NCBI RefSeq assembly: GCF_003385895.1
Contig: NZ_QRDQ01000009.1
Location: 838,088 to 902,087 of the forward strand
Source: Flavobacterium cutihirudinis
GTDB lineage: Bacteria > Bacteroidota > Bacteroidia > Flavobacteriales > Flavobacteriaceae
DNA length: 64,000 bases
Reading direction: 5' to 3'
Shown here: positions 34,067-43,587 of the stretch, piece by piece
How positions within the stretch are numbered: position 1 is the first letter of the stretch
Layout: each line of letters starts with the position of its first letter
Notes under the pieces: model-generated
What the model was told of the DNA's origin: nothing
Seen by the model: only the letters and a program-made list of their open reading frames with translations
The model's database searches: none
Program-made: the position numbers and the translations under genes

Positions 34067-35494
34067 TTAACTCAACAAAGCATTTTTCAATCCGTCAAAA
34101 TCTACAGTAGCCTGTTCGCCTGTCACTAAATTTTTCAATGCATACGAATTTGAAGCAATTTCCTGATCGCCGGCAATTACTGCAAACGGAATCAAACGTT
34201 TATCTGCATATTGAAACTGTTTCCCAACTTTTACATTATCAGGATACAATTCTACTTTTATATTTTCTTTTCTTAATTTCTGAATCGCTTTTGAAGCATA
34301 CAAAGCTTCTTTATCTCCATAATTGATAAAGATCGCTTTTGAAGTCGCTGCCACAGTTTCAGGAAATAATTGTAATTCTTCTAAAACCAAATAAATTCTA
34401 TCCAATCCAAAAGAGATTCCGACACCACTCATATTTTTCAAACCAAAAATACCCGTCAAATCGTCGTATCTTCCGCCACCGCCTATAGAACCCATTGCAA
34501 CTGTTTTTGGCGCTCCAACTTCAAAAATAGCTCCGGTGTAGTAATTTAAACCGCGTGCCAAAGTAACATCCAAGTCTAAAATTGCTGTTGACAAACCCAA
34601 ATCTGCAACATTGTCACATATAAATTTCAATTCTTCAACACCTTTCATTCCTTCTTCCGATTCAGCTAACAATTCTGAAAGCTGCTTAATTTTATCTGCG
34701 AAAGTTCCGCTGAAGCTAAAAAGTGGTTGCACTTTTACTAAAGCTTCTTCAGAAATTCCTTTTTCCACCATTTCTTTCTTTACGCCGTCTTCTCCAATTT
34801 TGTCTAATTTATCAAGCGCAACCGTAAAGTCAATTAATTTATCCGAAGCTCCGATAACTTCTGCAATTCCAGATAATATTTTTCTGTTATTGATTTTGAT
34901 TGTAACACCTTCTAAACCTAAAGCTGTAAAAACTGTATCGTACAATTGAACCAATTCAACTTCCTGCCAAAGTGATTTTGAACCTACAACATCGGCATCA
35001 CATTGAAAAAATTCTCTAAAACGACCTTTTTGCGGATTGTCAGCTCTCCAAACCGGCTGAATCTGATATCTTTTAAAAGGAAATTCAATTTCACTTTGGT
35101 GCTGTACAACATATCTCGCAAACGGAACTGTCAAATCGTAACGCAAAGCTTTTTCAGAAATTTTTCCTGTGAATTTGTTCAATTCGATTCTTTGCTCTAA
35201 ACTAATTTTTTCAGCCGAATTAATTTGTAATTCTTCAATAGATTTCGGTAATTCAATTTTACTTTTATTGTAAAAAAAGTTTCCGGAATTCAGGATTTTA
35301 AAAATCAAGCGATCGCCTTCTTCTCCATATTTTCCCATCAAAGTATCTGAATTTTCAAACGAAGGCGTCTCGATTGGCTGAAAACCAAATTTTTCGAAAT
35401 TAGCTTTTATGGTCTGAATAATATATTGACGTTTTGACACCTCGGCAGGTGAAAAATCTCTTGTTCCTTTTGGAATACTTGGTTTTGAAGCCAT
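34067..35494 (-). CDS. hisS: Histidyl-tRNA synthetase
   Basis: A 475-residue class II aminoacyl-tRNA synthetase. Motif 2 contains the [20 protein letters not shown] stretch, the histidine-specific [13 protein letters not shown] lies near residue 320, and motif 3 is GISFGLDR. The C-terminal anticodon-binding domain occupies about 385-475. The start [16 protein letters not shown] matches the family, where KGTRD is conserved. It is located upstream of tRNA-Trp in the same direction. Confidence 0.96.
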   Translation of the reverse strand: MASKPSIPKGTRDFSPAEVSKRQYIIQTIKANFEKFGFQPIETPSFENSDTLMGKYGEEGDRLIFKILNSGNFFYNKSKIELPKSIEELQINSAEKISLEQRIELNKFTGKISEKALRYDLTVPFARYVVQHQSEIEFPFKRYQIQPVWRADNPQKGRFREFFQCDADVVGSKSLWQEVELVQLYDTVFTALGLEGVTIKINNRKILSGIAEVIGASDKLIDFTVALDKLDKIGEDGVKKEMVEKGISEEALVKVQPLFSFSGTFADKIKQLSELLAESEEGMKGVEELKFICDNVADLGLSTAILDLDVTLARGLNYYTGAIFEVGAPKTVAMGSIGGGGRYDDLTGIFGLKNMSGVGISFGLDRIYLVLEELQLFPETVAATSKAIFINYGDKEALYASKAIQKLRKENIKVELYPDNVKVGKQFQYADKRLIPFAVIAGDQEIASNSYALKNLVTGEQATVDFDGLKNALLS

Positions 35495-35507
35495 CTTGCT
35501 GTTTATT

Positions 35508-35645
35508 TTAGATTTCTGATTTTAGATTTTAGATTTCTTTGATTCCTAAAATCTAAAACATTTAAAATTAATTTATTTCTGATTTTTTTTGATTGTTGGC
35601 TTTTTAGACTTTCGACTTTAAAACTTTCCAACTTTCGACATAAGT
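35508..35645. repeat. Word-repeat region (TTTTAGAT and GACTTTCGAC families)
   Basis: TTTTAGATTTTAGATTTC-type words are followed by their complement CCTAAAATCTAAAACA, then GACTTT/AACTTTC words to about 35645. It lies between divergent hisS and the permease gene and so includes both upstream regions. Confidence 0.6.
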
Positions 35646-35739
35646 TAAATCGCCTGCAAATATCTTACTTTTTAAAATAAATAATGCGAGTTCGAAAGCA
35701 AACTTGTAACAAAAAACGTATTTTCGTGACAAATTGGTC

Positions 35740-36984
35740 ATGATGCTAAAATTATTTAAAGAAAATATCCGAATTGCTTTTGGTTCTATCAAAACACAAA
35801 TTCTGCGAACCATTCTTACCGTTTTAATTATTGCTATCGGAATTACCGCACTCGTTGGAATTCTAACTGTTGTCACCGCTTTAGAAAATACCGTTTCTAC
35901 CAATTTCGCGTCAATGGGCGCCAACACATTCAATATCAATCAATACGAAAATAACGTTAGAAATCGTGGCGGAAACGAGCGCGAAATCATCAATCCTATT
36001 ATTTCTTATCCTGAAGCTGTTGCTTTCAAAAACAAATACAAATATCCTTTTACCGAGACTTCGCTTTCCTTTACAGCAACATCAAAAGCTGAAGTAAAAT
36101 ATTTAGATACCAAAACTGATCCTGAAATTACCATTGTAGGAGTTGACGAACATTTCATTTCAAATTCTGGCTTAGAAACGACTTCAGGCCGATCTTTCAA
36201 TCAGTTTGACATTGATAACAATACCTATTCATGCGTTGTAGGTTCTGATTTTGAAAAAGGTTTATTAAAAGATGTAAACCCAATTGACAAAATCATTTCT
36301 ATTCGTGGAGCCCGTTTTAAAATTATTGGCGTATTAAAAGAGAAAGGTTCCACTTTTGGAAACAGTCAGGATTTACGTGTTTTAATTCCAATTCAAGTGG
36401 CTCGTTCTTTATTTACAGCACCAAATATCAATTATACAATAAGTGTGATGGTTTCTAAAAAAGAAGTTTTAGACGAAGCAATTGACAACGCAACAAGTAC
36501 AATGCGAAGAGTACGAAAATTGAGTCCAGTACGCGACAACAATTTTGGAATTGGCAGAAGTGACGATTTGATAAACAGAATTTTAGGAATCACAAAATAT
36601 TTGGGCTGGGCTTCCTGGATCATAAGTATTATAACCATTCTTGGATCTTCAATTGCTTTAATGAATATCATGATCGTTTCCGTTACAGAACGTACACGCG
36701 AAATTGGTGTCCGTAAAGCTTTAGGCGCCACAAAAGTGACAATCTCCGTGCAGTTTTTTATCGAAACTTTATTAATTGGACAAATTGGAGGACTGGTTGG
36801 AATTGTTCTGGGAATACTTGTTGGTTTTGCATTTGCTTCAGCAATGAGTTTTGCATTTGTAATTCCGTGGATGGCTATTTTTGCTGCCTTTGCAACTAGT
36901 TTTGCCGTTGCTATTGTTTCCGGTTTATATCCGGCAATTAAAGCTTCAAAACTTGATCCGATTGAGGCTTTGCGATATGAATAA
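35740..36984 (+). CDS. MacB/FtsX-family ABC permease
   Basis: ATG at 35740 is preferred to a TTG six bases upstream. The 414-residue protein has one N-terminal helix (about 20-42), a large periplasmic MacB_PCD-like domain (about 45-245) and three C-terminal helices in the FtsX domain (about 285-405), with [18 protein letters not shown] between helices and the end signature [16 protein letters not shown]. It resembles lipoprotein-release or macrolide-export permeases. No ATPase gene is adjacent, so its partner must be encoded elsewhere. Confidence 0.88.
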   Translation: MMLKLFKENIRIAFGSIKTQILRTILTVLIIAIGITALVGILTVVTALENTVSTNFASMGANTFNINQYENNVRNRGGNEREIINPIISYPEAVAFKNKYKYPFTETSLSFTATSKAEVKYLDTKTDPEITIVGVDEHFISNSGLETTSGRSFNQFDIDNNTYSCVVGSDFEKGLLKDVNPIDKIISIRGARFKIIGVLKEKGSTFGNSQDLRVLIPIQVARSLFTAPNINYTISVMVSKKEVLDEAIDNATSTMRRVRKLSPVRDNNFGIGRSDDLINRILGITKYLGWASWIISIITILGSSIALMNIMIVSVTERTREIGVRKALGATKVTISVQFFIETLLIGQIGGLVGIVLGILVGFAFASAMSFAFVIPWMAIFAAFATSFAVAIVSGLYPAIKASKLDPIEALRYE

Positions 36985-37000
36985 TTTCTAACATCACCTC

Positions 37001-37086
37001 TCCTGCAAGGTTTCTAAAACCTTGTAGGTATTCTTTTTTTATAGTTGACAATTTTAAACCTACAAGGTTTTAGAAACCTTGCAGGA
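37001..37086. repeat. Perfect 29-bp inverted repeat overlapping the prmC 3' end
   Basis: 37001-37029 and 37058-37086 are exact reverse complements with a 28-base loop (words CCTGCAAGG, TTTCTAAAACC). The right arm encodes the last eight codons and the stop of prmC. Confidence 0.92.
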
Positions 37087-37920
37087 AATCATTCGATCGT
37101 TATCATAAATATCTTTTCGAAGTTCGATGTTTTTGAAATTCATTTTTTCCAACATTTCTTTCGTTTCTTTTCCAAGATACTGATTGATTTCAAAATACAA
37201 CTGTCCGTTTTTCAAGAGATTCTTTTGGGCAAGTTCGGCAATTTTTCTATAAAAAATCAAAGCATCATTATCATCCACAAATAAAGCCAAATGCGGTTCA
37301 AAATCAAGAACATTCTTTTTGATTTCTGCCTTCTCTAAGTTTCGAACATAAGGCGGATTTGAAACAATTATATCATAATCTGATTTCAGCACTTCCAATT
37401 CCAATATATTCTTAAGCATAAAAGTAACATCGACGTTATTCTTTATGGCATTTATTTTAGCAACATCCAATGCTTTTTTAGAAACATCAATAGCATAAAC
37501 TTTGGCATTTGGAAGATTTTTAGCCAATGAAATAGCGACACATCCGCTTCCGGTTCCAATATCCAGTATTTTGATTTCTTTAGAACTTCCTTTATTTTCA
37601 TTAATAATCCACTCCACCAATTCTTCCGTTTCCGGTCTCGGGATTAAAACATTTTCGTTTACTTCAAAATCCAAACCATAAAAACTGGTTTTTCCGAGTA
37701 AATACTGAATTGGAACTTCTTTTTTAAGTTCAGCCAATAACGAATTCCAAACTATAAAATCCTTTTCAAAAAAGTTCAGTTCATGATTTAAAGCCAAATC
37801 AATCTGGCGCAATCTATGTTTATCTTCTAAAATTAAATAGAAAAAACTTTCCGCTTCATATGCATCATAAAAAGGCGATAATTCTTTTATAAACTGAGTG
37901 CGGTATTGTTTGATTTTCAT
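37060..37920 (-). CDS. prmC: Release-factor glutamine methyltransferase PrmC
   Basis: The start at 37920 (MKIKQYRTQFIKELS) is chosen over one ten codons upstream. The 286-residue enzyme methylates the GGQ glutamine of release factors RF1 and RF2. The N-terminal helical domain is followed by VLIPRPETEELVEW, the SAM motif ILDIGTGSGCVAISLAK and the NPPYV glutamine-binding motif. The last residues (SCKVSKTL) are encoded by one arm of a perfect 29-bp inverted repeat. Confidence 0.95.
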   Translation of the reverse strand: MKIKQYRTQFIKELSPFYDAYEAESFFYLILEDKHRLRQIDLALNHELNFFEKDFIVWNSLLAELKKEVPIQYLLGKTSFYGLDFEVNENVLIPRPETEELVEWIINENKGSSKEIKILDIGTGSGCVAISLAKNLPNAKVYAIDVSKKALDVAKINAIKNNVDVTFMLKNILELEVLKSDYDIIVSNPPYVRNLEKAEIKKNVLDFEPHLALFVDDNDALIFYRKIAELAQKNLLKNGQLYFEINQYLGKETKEMLEKMNFKNIELRKDIYDNDRMISCKVSKTL

Positions 37921-38000
37921 TTTTTGATATCTGAGTAATTTTTCCAACAACGGCTGATTTCTTTCAAATAAGTATCGTAAAATCTATTTTGTTACACGAT

Positions 38001-38486
38001 TTACAAAACTTTCAACATCCAAACCGGGCAAGAACTGTGCCCAGTATTTCCCAAAGGAGCATTTAAATATTCAAAACCTGATTTTTTATATAATTTTTGA
38101 GCATCATGCATAAATGGCATCGTCTCAATATAGCATTTTTCAAATCCAAAATTTCTTGCTTCGTTAAGACATTTTTCCATCATTTGACTTCCAATTCCCA
38201 AACCTCGAGTCTTTGGTAAAAAATACATTTTTTGCAATTCACAAATTTCCGGAGCACCGTTTTCTAATGGCGCAATACCACAACAACCTACAATTTCACC
38301 TTCATTTTCAACAACAAAATACACTGATTTTGGTTTATTATATTCCTCAAACATTAAATCAAGATACGGATCAGCATACGCTGTACCTACTTTAGGAATT
38401 TCCATTTCATCAAAAACAGAACGTATTAATTGAGCAACCGCCTTATTGTCTTCTTTTTTAATTGCTCTAATTATGCAATTTTTCAT
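38001..38486 (-). CDS. GNAT-family N-acetyltransferase
   Basis: The start at 38486 (MKNCIIRAIKKEDN) is chosen because upstream codons overlap the ribD promoter region and do not look like the family. The 161-residue protein has acetyl-CoA binding motif LPKTRGLGIGSQMMEKCL and the late FGFEKCYIETMPFMHDAQKLYKKSGFEYL segment. The substrate is unknown. It is divergent from ribD with about 110 bp between starts. Confidence 0.85.
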   Translation of the reverse strand: MKNCIIRAIKKEDNKAVAQLIRSVFDEMEIPKVGTAYADPYLDLMFEEYNKPKSVYFVVENEGEIVGCCGIAPLENGAPEICELQKMYFLPKTRGLGIGSQMMEKCLNEARNFGFEKCYIETMPFMHDAQKLYKKSGFEYLNAPLGNTGHSSCPVWMLKVL

Positions 38487-38560
38487 AACTCTTTTATTCA
38501 TGTAATATCTACAAAAGTAAAAATACTTTTTCGATAGTTTCCCAACAATCCCGATAACTA

Positions 38561-38591
38561 TTGAGACTAAAGTCAAAAATAACTATTTTTG
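38561..38591 (+). promoter_or_regulatory. Promoter of ribD giving a near-leaderless mRNA
   Basis: TTG (38561-38563), 20 bases, then TATTTTTG (38584-38591). The GTG start codon is at 38596, so transcription should begin at or within a few bases of the start codon. Confidence 0.65.
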
Positions 38592-38595
38592 CACC

Positions 38596-39645
38596 GTGAA
38601 TACACATGAAAAATACATAAAACGTTGCATTGAACTTGCTCAAAACGGTTTTGGAACTACTTATCCAAATCCGATGGTAGGAAGCGTAATTGTTCATGAC
38701 GGCAAAATCATTGGTGAAGGCTGGCATAAAAAAGCTGGCGAACCGCATGCAGAAGTAAATGCGGTACAATCTGTAAAAGATAAATCTCTCTTAAAAAAAG
38801 CCACTATTTATGTGAGTCTAGAACCTTGCAGCCACTTTGGAAAAACGCCTCCTTGCTGTGATTTAATTATTGCCAATCAAATCCCAAATGTAGTTGTCGG
38901 AACCGTTGATCCAAATGAAAAAGTAGCAGGAAGAGGAATTAAAAAATTAATTGAAAACGGCGCAAATGTTACTGTTGGCATTCTTGAAGATGAATGTAAC
39001 GAACTCAACAAACGTTTTTTTACTTTTCATCAAAAAAAACGTCCTTACATTATATTAAAATGGGCCGAAAGTCAGGACGGATTTTTAGCGCCTGAAAAAT
39101 CAATTAATCAGGAACGCAAGCCTGTTTGGATCACCAATCAATATTCCAGACAATTAGTTCATAAATGGCGAAGCGAAGAGCAGGCTATTTTAGTGGGAAC
39201 ACAAACCGTTGTTGACGATAATCCAAAATTGAATACAAGAGACTGGTCAGGAAATAATCCTGTGAGAGTGGTTTTAGATCAAAACAACCGAATTTCAAAA
39301 GACAGTTTTATCTTTGATGATAGCGTAAAAACCATTGTATTTTCTAAATCAGAAAATAGTAACGCTACAGAAAATACCATTTTTGAGAAAATTGATTTTA
39401 ATAAAAATACAATTCCCCAGATTTTATATGTTTTATACCAACATCAAATTCAATCTATAATTATTGAAGGCGGAAGACAAACTTTACAATCTTTTGTAGA
39501 TTCCGATTTATGGGATGAAGCAAGAATCTTTACAGGAACTAATGCTTTTGAAAATGGCGTAAAAGCACCGCTAATTCAGAAAAAAAATATTTTCAAAACG
39601 ACAATTCAAAACGACGAATTACTTTATATCAGAAACAATGATTGA
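38596..39645 (+). CDS. ribD: Bifunctional riboflavin-pathway deaminase/reductase RibD
   Basis: A 349-residue enzyme acting at steps two and three of riboflavin synthesis. The deaminase domain (1-145) has zinc ligands His51 (in PHAEVNAV, with catalytic Glu53), Cys78 and Cys87 (PCSHFGKTPPCC). The reductase domain (about 150-349) includes ILKWAESQDGF and IIEGGRQTLQSF. GTG is the start codon. The last 8 bp overlap the next gene, so the two are co-translated. Confidence 0.95.
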   Translation: MNTHEKYIKRCIELAQNGFGTTYPNPMVGSVIVHDGKIIGEGWHKKAGEPHAEVNAVQSVKDKSLLKKATIYVSLEPCSHFGKTPPCCDLIIANQIPNVVVGTVDPNEKVAGRGIKKLIENGANVTVGILEDECNELNKRFFTFHQKKRPYIILKWAESQDGFLAPEKSINQERKPVWITNQYSRQLVHKWRSEEQAILVGTQTVVDDNPKLNTRDWSGNNPVRVVLDQNNRISKDSFIFDDSVKTIVFSKSENSNATENTIFEKIDFNKNTIPQILYVLYQHQIQSIIIEGGRQTLQSFVDSDLWDEARIFTGTNAFENGVKAPLIQKKNIFKTTIQNDELLYIRNND

Positions 39646-40240
39646 TACGATAATTTTTGACTTTGGCGACATTTTTATCAACTTAGACAAACAAGGAACA
39701 ATTTCTGGATTGAAAAAATTGGGCATGACCGAATGGACTCCTGAAATGGATCGTTTGAATTTATTATTTGAAACTGGCGATGTTTCCTATGATGATTTTA
39801 TTGGCGGATTTCAGAAAGAATTACCAAATGCATCAATCGAAGAAATTCTGAAAGCGTGGAATGCCGTTTTGTCTGATTTTCCAACTTATAGATTAGAATT
39901 CCTAAAAGAGCTTTCTAAAAAATATCGTCTATTTCTTTTAAGCAATACCGACGCAATTCATATTGCAACATTTGAAAAAACAGTTGGTAAACCTTTTTAT
40001 ACGGATTTTTACAATTGCTTTGAAAAAGTTTATTTCTCTTTTGAAATGGGATTGAGAAAACCAGATCCAAAAATTTATCAAGTTTTACTTGACAAACACA
40101 ATTTAATTCCGGAAAACACTTTATTTATTGATGATAAAACAGAAAACACAGACAGTGCCTCAACTTTAGGAATTAAAGTTTGGAACTTACAAGTTAGCAA
40201 GGAAGATGTTGTCAATTTATTTAATAAAGGAATTTTATAA
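39638..40240 (+). CDS. HAD-superfamily hydrolase (IA subfamily)
   Basis: A 200-residue HAD protein. Motif I is FDFGDIFINL with Asp8 and Asp11; motif II is FLLSNTDA; Lys and motif III are in LRKPDPKIYQ and LFIDDKTENTD. A small helical cap lies between motifs I and II. In several bacteria a HAD phosphatase supplies the dephosphorylation step of riboflavin synthesis after RibD. The 8-bp overlap with ribD makes that role attractive here, but it is inference only. Confidence 0.88.
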   Translation: MIDTIIFDFGDIFINLDKQGTISGLKKLGMTEWTPEMDRLNLLFETGDVSYDDFIGGFQKELPNASIEEILKAWNAVLSDFPTYRLEFLKELSKKYRLFLLSNTDAIHIATFEKTVGKPFYTDFYNCFEKVYFSFEMGLRKPDPKIYQVLLDKHNLIPENTLFIDDKTENTDSASTLGIKVWNLQVSKEDVVNLFNKGIL

Positions 40241-40255
40241 AAATATTTTAGCCAC

Positions 40256-40273
40256 TCCCGATAGCTATCGGGA
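40256..40273. repeat. 18-bp perfect palindrome TCCCGATAGCTATCGGGA
   Basis: It lies 16 bases after the HAD gene stop. A degenerate relative (ATCCCGATAACTATTGAGA) is at about 38548, upstream of ribD. Related CCCGAAGC-type palindromes are at 48794-48807 and 50682-50697. Confidence 0.85.
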
Positions 40274-40360
40274 TACAAAGATTTAAAGGATTTCTTCCAC
40301 AAATAGATAAAATCTGTGTAAATCAATATAATCTGTAAAAAACAATTTAGAACTTTAATT

Positions 40361-40993
40361 TTGAAATACAGCGATACTTATCAAACCATTGCATTCGAAT
40401 CTGAAGAGATTCTTTTTAAAGAAAAAGGAAGCAAATTCTTTGGCTATGCTTTCCCTATCGATAGCGAGGATGAAGTAAAACCAATTATTGAAGACTTAAA
40501 AAAGCAGCACCCACATGCCGTTCACTTTTGTTACGCCTATCAACTAGGAACTGCACCGAAAATATCTTACCGAGCAAATGATGATGGCGAACCGAGTAAT
40601 ACCGCCGGCGCACCCATTTACGGACAAATACAGTCTTTTGGACTAACAAACATTCTTGTAGTCGTAGTTCGTATTTTTGGCGGAACAAAATTAGGTGTCG
40701 GAGGTTTGATTGCAGCTTACAGAACAACTGCACAAATGACACTTGAAGTTTGTGAAATTGTCGAAAAAACAATTGACGTTCATTTTTTAATCTCTTTCGA
40801 TTATAAAAACATGAATAAAGTTATGCGTGTTATTAAAGAAAAGAAACTCGAAATTACCTCTCAGGAAATGGAAATTAATGAAAATTCCGGACTTCCAATT
40901 GGCAAAATAATCACAAAAACGCGCAAAAAAAATGCCGAATCAGTATTCGACATTTTTGATTTAATGTTTGAAATCGACATTAAAATTATATAA
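40361..40993 (+). CDS. YigZ/IMPACT-family protein
   Basis: A 210-residue protein with the UPF0029/IMPACT N-terminal domain: GSKFFGYAFPIDSEDE, HPHAVHFCYAYQLG, RANDDGEPSNTAGAPIYGQI and VVRIFGGTKLGVGGLIAAY, followed by a DUF1949-like C-terminal domain (about 137-205). The start codon is TTG at 40361; a stop lies two codons upstream in frame and there is no ATG in between. Family members are linked to translation or ribosome regulation. The exact role is not established. Confidence 0.88.
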   Translation: MKYSDTYQTIAFESEEILFKEKGSKFFGYAFPIDSEDEVKPIIEDLKKQHPHAVHFCYAYQLGTAPKISYRANDDGEPSNTAGAPIYGQIQSFGLTNILVVVVRIFGGTKLGVGGLIAAYRTTAQMTLEVCEIVEKTIDVHFLISFDYKNMNKVMRVIKEKKLEITSQEMEINENSGLPIGKIITKTRKKNAESVFDIFDLMFEIDIKII

Positions 40994-41024
40994 ATTAAAA
41001 TTAAAACACACCCGATTTTAACAA

Positions 41025-41429
41025 TTATACCAGTGTTTTAAATAATTCCAAAATGTAATCTGGAGGTGCTGTCGGACGACCCGTTTTTAACGAAATAAAT
41101 ACTAAAATAAACACTGCCGTTGTTAATAACTCATTTGCCTCATTATAGATAGCGCAGTCAAATTCAATCTTAACAGATGACTGACTTTTGAAGGTTGTGT
41201 GAATTGTCAAAAGTTCATCATATCGTGCTGATTTTTTATAATTAATTTGCATCGAAACAATCGGAAGTCCAATTCCGCTTTCTTCCATGCTTGCATACGA
41301 AATCCCTTTATTTCTAAGCCATTCCACGCGTCCGATCTCAAAATACGGCACATAATTTCCGTGGTAAACAACCCCCATTTGATCCGTTTCTGAGTAACGA
41401 ACACGCACTTGCGTTTGATGATTTTTCAT
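41025..41429 (-). CDS. Acyl-CoA thioesterase, hot-dog fold (YbgC/FadM-like)
   Basis: A 134-residue single hot-dog domain. The active-site segment is YSETDQMGVVYHGNYVPYFEIGRVEWLR, with the catalytic Asp in TDQMG and the HGNY motif. It hydrolyses short or aromatic acyl-CoA thioesters. It is convergent with the YigZ-family gene and divergent from dnaA (186 bp apart). Confidence 0.9.
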   Translation of the reverse strand: MKNHQTQVRVRYSETDQMGVVYHGNYVPYFEIGRVEWLRNKGISYASMEESGIGLPIVSMQINYKKSARYDELLTIHTTFKSQSSVKIEFDCAIYNEANELLTTAVFILVFISLKTGRPTAPPDYILELFKTLV

Positions 41430-41615
41430 TATTTAAATATTAAAAAAAATTAAATTCCTTAAGTTCACTTACAACATTTTTTTTATAAAATTAGACCCAA
41501 AATATTTTTTTTTACAGAAATTTGTTCACATATTTGTTATCCCGAAATACGGAAAAATTTTGCTCCTTTTTTATTAGGAGAATCTTTATCAATAATAAAA
41601 AACTTATCTGAATCT

Positions 41616-43043
41616 ATGACTAAAACTGCTCAATCGGTATGGGAAAACTGTTTGTCCTTTATAAAAGACAATATTCAAGATCAAGCTTATAAAACTTGGT
41701 TCGAACCAATCAAATCAGTTGAGCTAACCGACAACGCATTATATATTCAGGTACCAAGTAAATTTTTCTACGAATGGCTCGAAGAGCATTACGTAAAATT
41801 ATTGAAAGTTGCGCTTACCAAAGAACTAGGAAAAAACGCAAAGTTACTCTATAAAATTAAAATGGAAAACACTTATGGAAACAAACAGCCGTTTACCGAG
41901 CAGCTGCCAAGTTCCAATAGAGTGCCTATGAAACCACAAGAGGTTGATGCTCCGTTTAAAAACCTAAATCCTGAGCTTAAAAATCCTTTTGTAATTCCGG
42001 GAATCAGAAATTTAAAAATTGAATCTCAATTAAATCCTAACTACAGTTTTGATAATTTCCTTGAAGGAGACTCAAACCGTTTGGCGCGTTCTGCAGGTAT
42101 GGCTGTAGCCAATAAACCTGGAGGAACTTCATTTAATCCGTTATTGATTTTTGGTGGAGTTGGTTTAGGAAAAACACACTTGGCGCATGCTATTGGTGTT
42201 GAAGTAAAAGACAAATATCCTGAAAAGACGGTTTTATATATTTCTGCCGAAATTTTTACACAACAATATATTGACTCTGTAAAAAAGAATAATCGTAATG
42301 ATTTCATCCATTTTTATCAGTTAATCGATGTTTTAATTATTGATGACGTTCAGTTCTTATCTGGAAAATCTGGAACTCAGGACGTTTTCTTCCACATTTT
42401 CAATTACCTACACCAAAACGGAAAACAGGTAATTTTAACTTCGGACAAAGCTCCTGTTGATATGCAGGATATTGAACAGCGTTTATTATCTCGTTTTAAA
42501 TGGGGACTTTCTGCTGAATTACATCAGCCAGATTACGAAACACGTATTTCAATCTTAAAAAACATTTTGTACCGCGATGGTGTTGAAATGCCGGAAGACA
42601 TTTTGGAATATGTTGCCCGCAATATCAAAACGAATGTTCGTGAACTTGAAGGCGCAATTATTTCGTTAATCGCTCAGTCTTCTTTCAATAAAAAAGAAGT
42701 AACAATTGAATTAGCAAAAAGTGTTGTAGAGAAATTTGTTAAAAACGTAAAGAGAGAAATCTCAATCGATTATATTCAAAAAATTGTATCAGACTATTTC
42801 CAGTTAGACATTGAAACACTTCAGTCGAAAACTCGAAAGAGGCATGTTGTACAGGCGAGACAGCTGGCCATGTTTTTTGCAAAGAAATTCACAAAGGCTT
42901 CTTTAGCAAACATTGGTTCACAAATTGGAGATCGCGATCACGCTACCGTTTTACATGCTTGTAAAACTGTTGACAACTTAGTTTCTACAGACAAACAATT
43001 CAAGAAATTTGTCGAAGACATCAACAAAAAACTAACGCTATAA
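41616..43043 (+). CDS. dnaA: Chromosomal replication initiator DnaA
   Basis: A 475-residue AAA+ protein that opens oriC. Domain I covers 1-85 (VWENCLSFIKDNI). A short linker of about 35-50 residues precedes domain III, which has Walker A GGVGLGKT at 180-187, Walker B VLIIDDVQFL and sensor EQRLLSRFKWGL. Domain IV ends in the DnaA-box-binding signature IGDRDHATVLHACKTV. The upstream region has no convincing cluster of TTATCCACA boxes, so oriC is probably elsewhere, as is common in Bacteroidota. Confidence 0.97.
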   Translation: MTKTAQSVWENCLSFIKDNIQDQAYKTWFEPIKSVELTDNALYIQVPSKFFYEWLEEHYVKLLKVALTKELGKNAKLLYKIKMENTYGNKQPFTEQLPSSNRVPMKPQEVDAPFKNLNPELKNPFVIPGIRNLKIESQLNPNYSFDNFLEGDSNRLARSAGMAVANKPGGTSFNPLLIFGGVGLGKTHLAHAIGVEVKDKYPEKTVLYISAEIFTQQYIDSVKKNNRNDFIHFYQLIDVLIIDDVQFLSGKSGTQDVFFHIFNYLHQNGKQVILTSDKAPVDMQDIEQRLLSRFKWGLSAELHQPDYETRISILKNILYRDGVEMPEDILEYVARNIKTNVRELEGAIISLIAQSSFNKKEVTIELAKSVVEKFVKNVKREISIDYIQKIVSDYFQLDIETLQSKTRKRHVVQARQLAMFFAKKFTKASLANIGSQIGDRDHATVLHACKTVDNLVSTDKQFKKFVEDINKKLTL

Positions 43044-43052
43044 ACGCGAATC

Positions 43053-43520
43053 ATGCCAGTAAAAATCTTAATGGTTTGTTTGGGAAATATCTGCCGATCA
43101 CCTTTAGCTGAAGGTATACTGGCTTCAAAATTACCAAAAGACAATTTTATAGTAGATTCGGCAGGAACCGGATCCTGGCATATCGGCCACGCACCTGACA
43201 AACGTTCTATTGCTGTTGCCAAAAAAAATGGTTTATGTATTGATGGTCAAAAAGGAAGACAATTCAAATCTTCAGACTTTGACGAATTCGATTACATTTA
43301 TGTAATGGATAATTCTAATTACAGAGATGTTCTTCATCTTGCCAAAACTCCTGAACACAAAAACAAAGTCAATCTTATTCTGAACGAACTATTTCCGGAT
43401 GAAAATGTTGACGTCCCAGATCCCTATTTCGGAGCCGTTAATGGATTTGACAATGTATATCAAATGCTTGACGAAGTTTCAGAAATAATAGCAAAAAAAC
43501 TTATCGCAAAGCATTCATAA
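43053..43520 (+). CDS. Low-molecular-weight protein-tyrosine phosphatase
   Basis: A 155-residue phosphatase with the catalytic P-loop CLGNICRS (Cys9, Arg15, Ser16) and the general acid Asp in VPDPYFG near residue 127. In bacteria such enzymes often dephosphorylate tyrosine kinases of capsule export; no such kinase is nearby. It starts 9 bp after dnaA and is likely in its transcript. Confidence 0.92.
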   Translation: MPVKILMVCLGNICRSPLAEGILASKLPKDNFIVDSAGTGSWHIGHAPDKRSIAVAKKNGLCIDGQKGRQFKSSDFDEFDYIYVMDNSNYRDVLHLAKTPEHKNKVNLILNELFPDENVDVPDPYFGAVNGFDNVYQMLDEVSEIIAKKLIAKHS

Positions 43521-43587
43521 TCTGTATTTCAGTTATTTATAAAATAATTGAAGTACATTTTCTTTTTTAATCTAAAAATATCACAAA

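Noticed and set aside
41522..41530. TTGTTCACA before dnaA as a DnaA box / oriC
   Set aside because: It is a single weak match with no cluster of boxes and no clear AT-rich unwinding repeat array; not enough for an origin.
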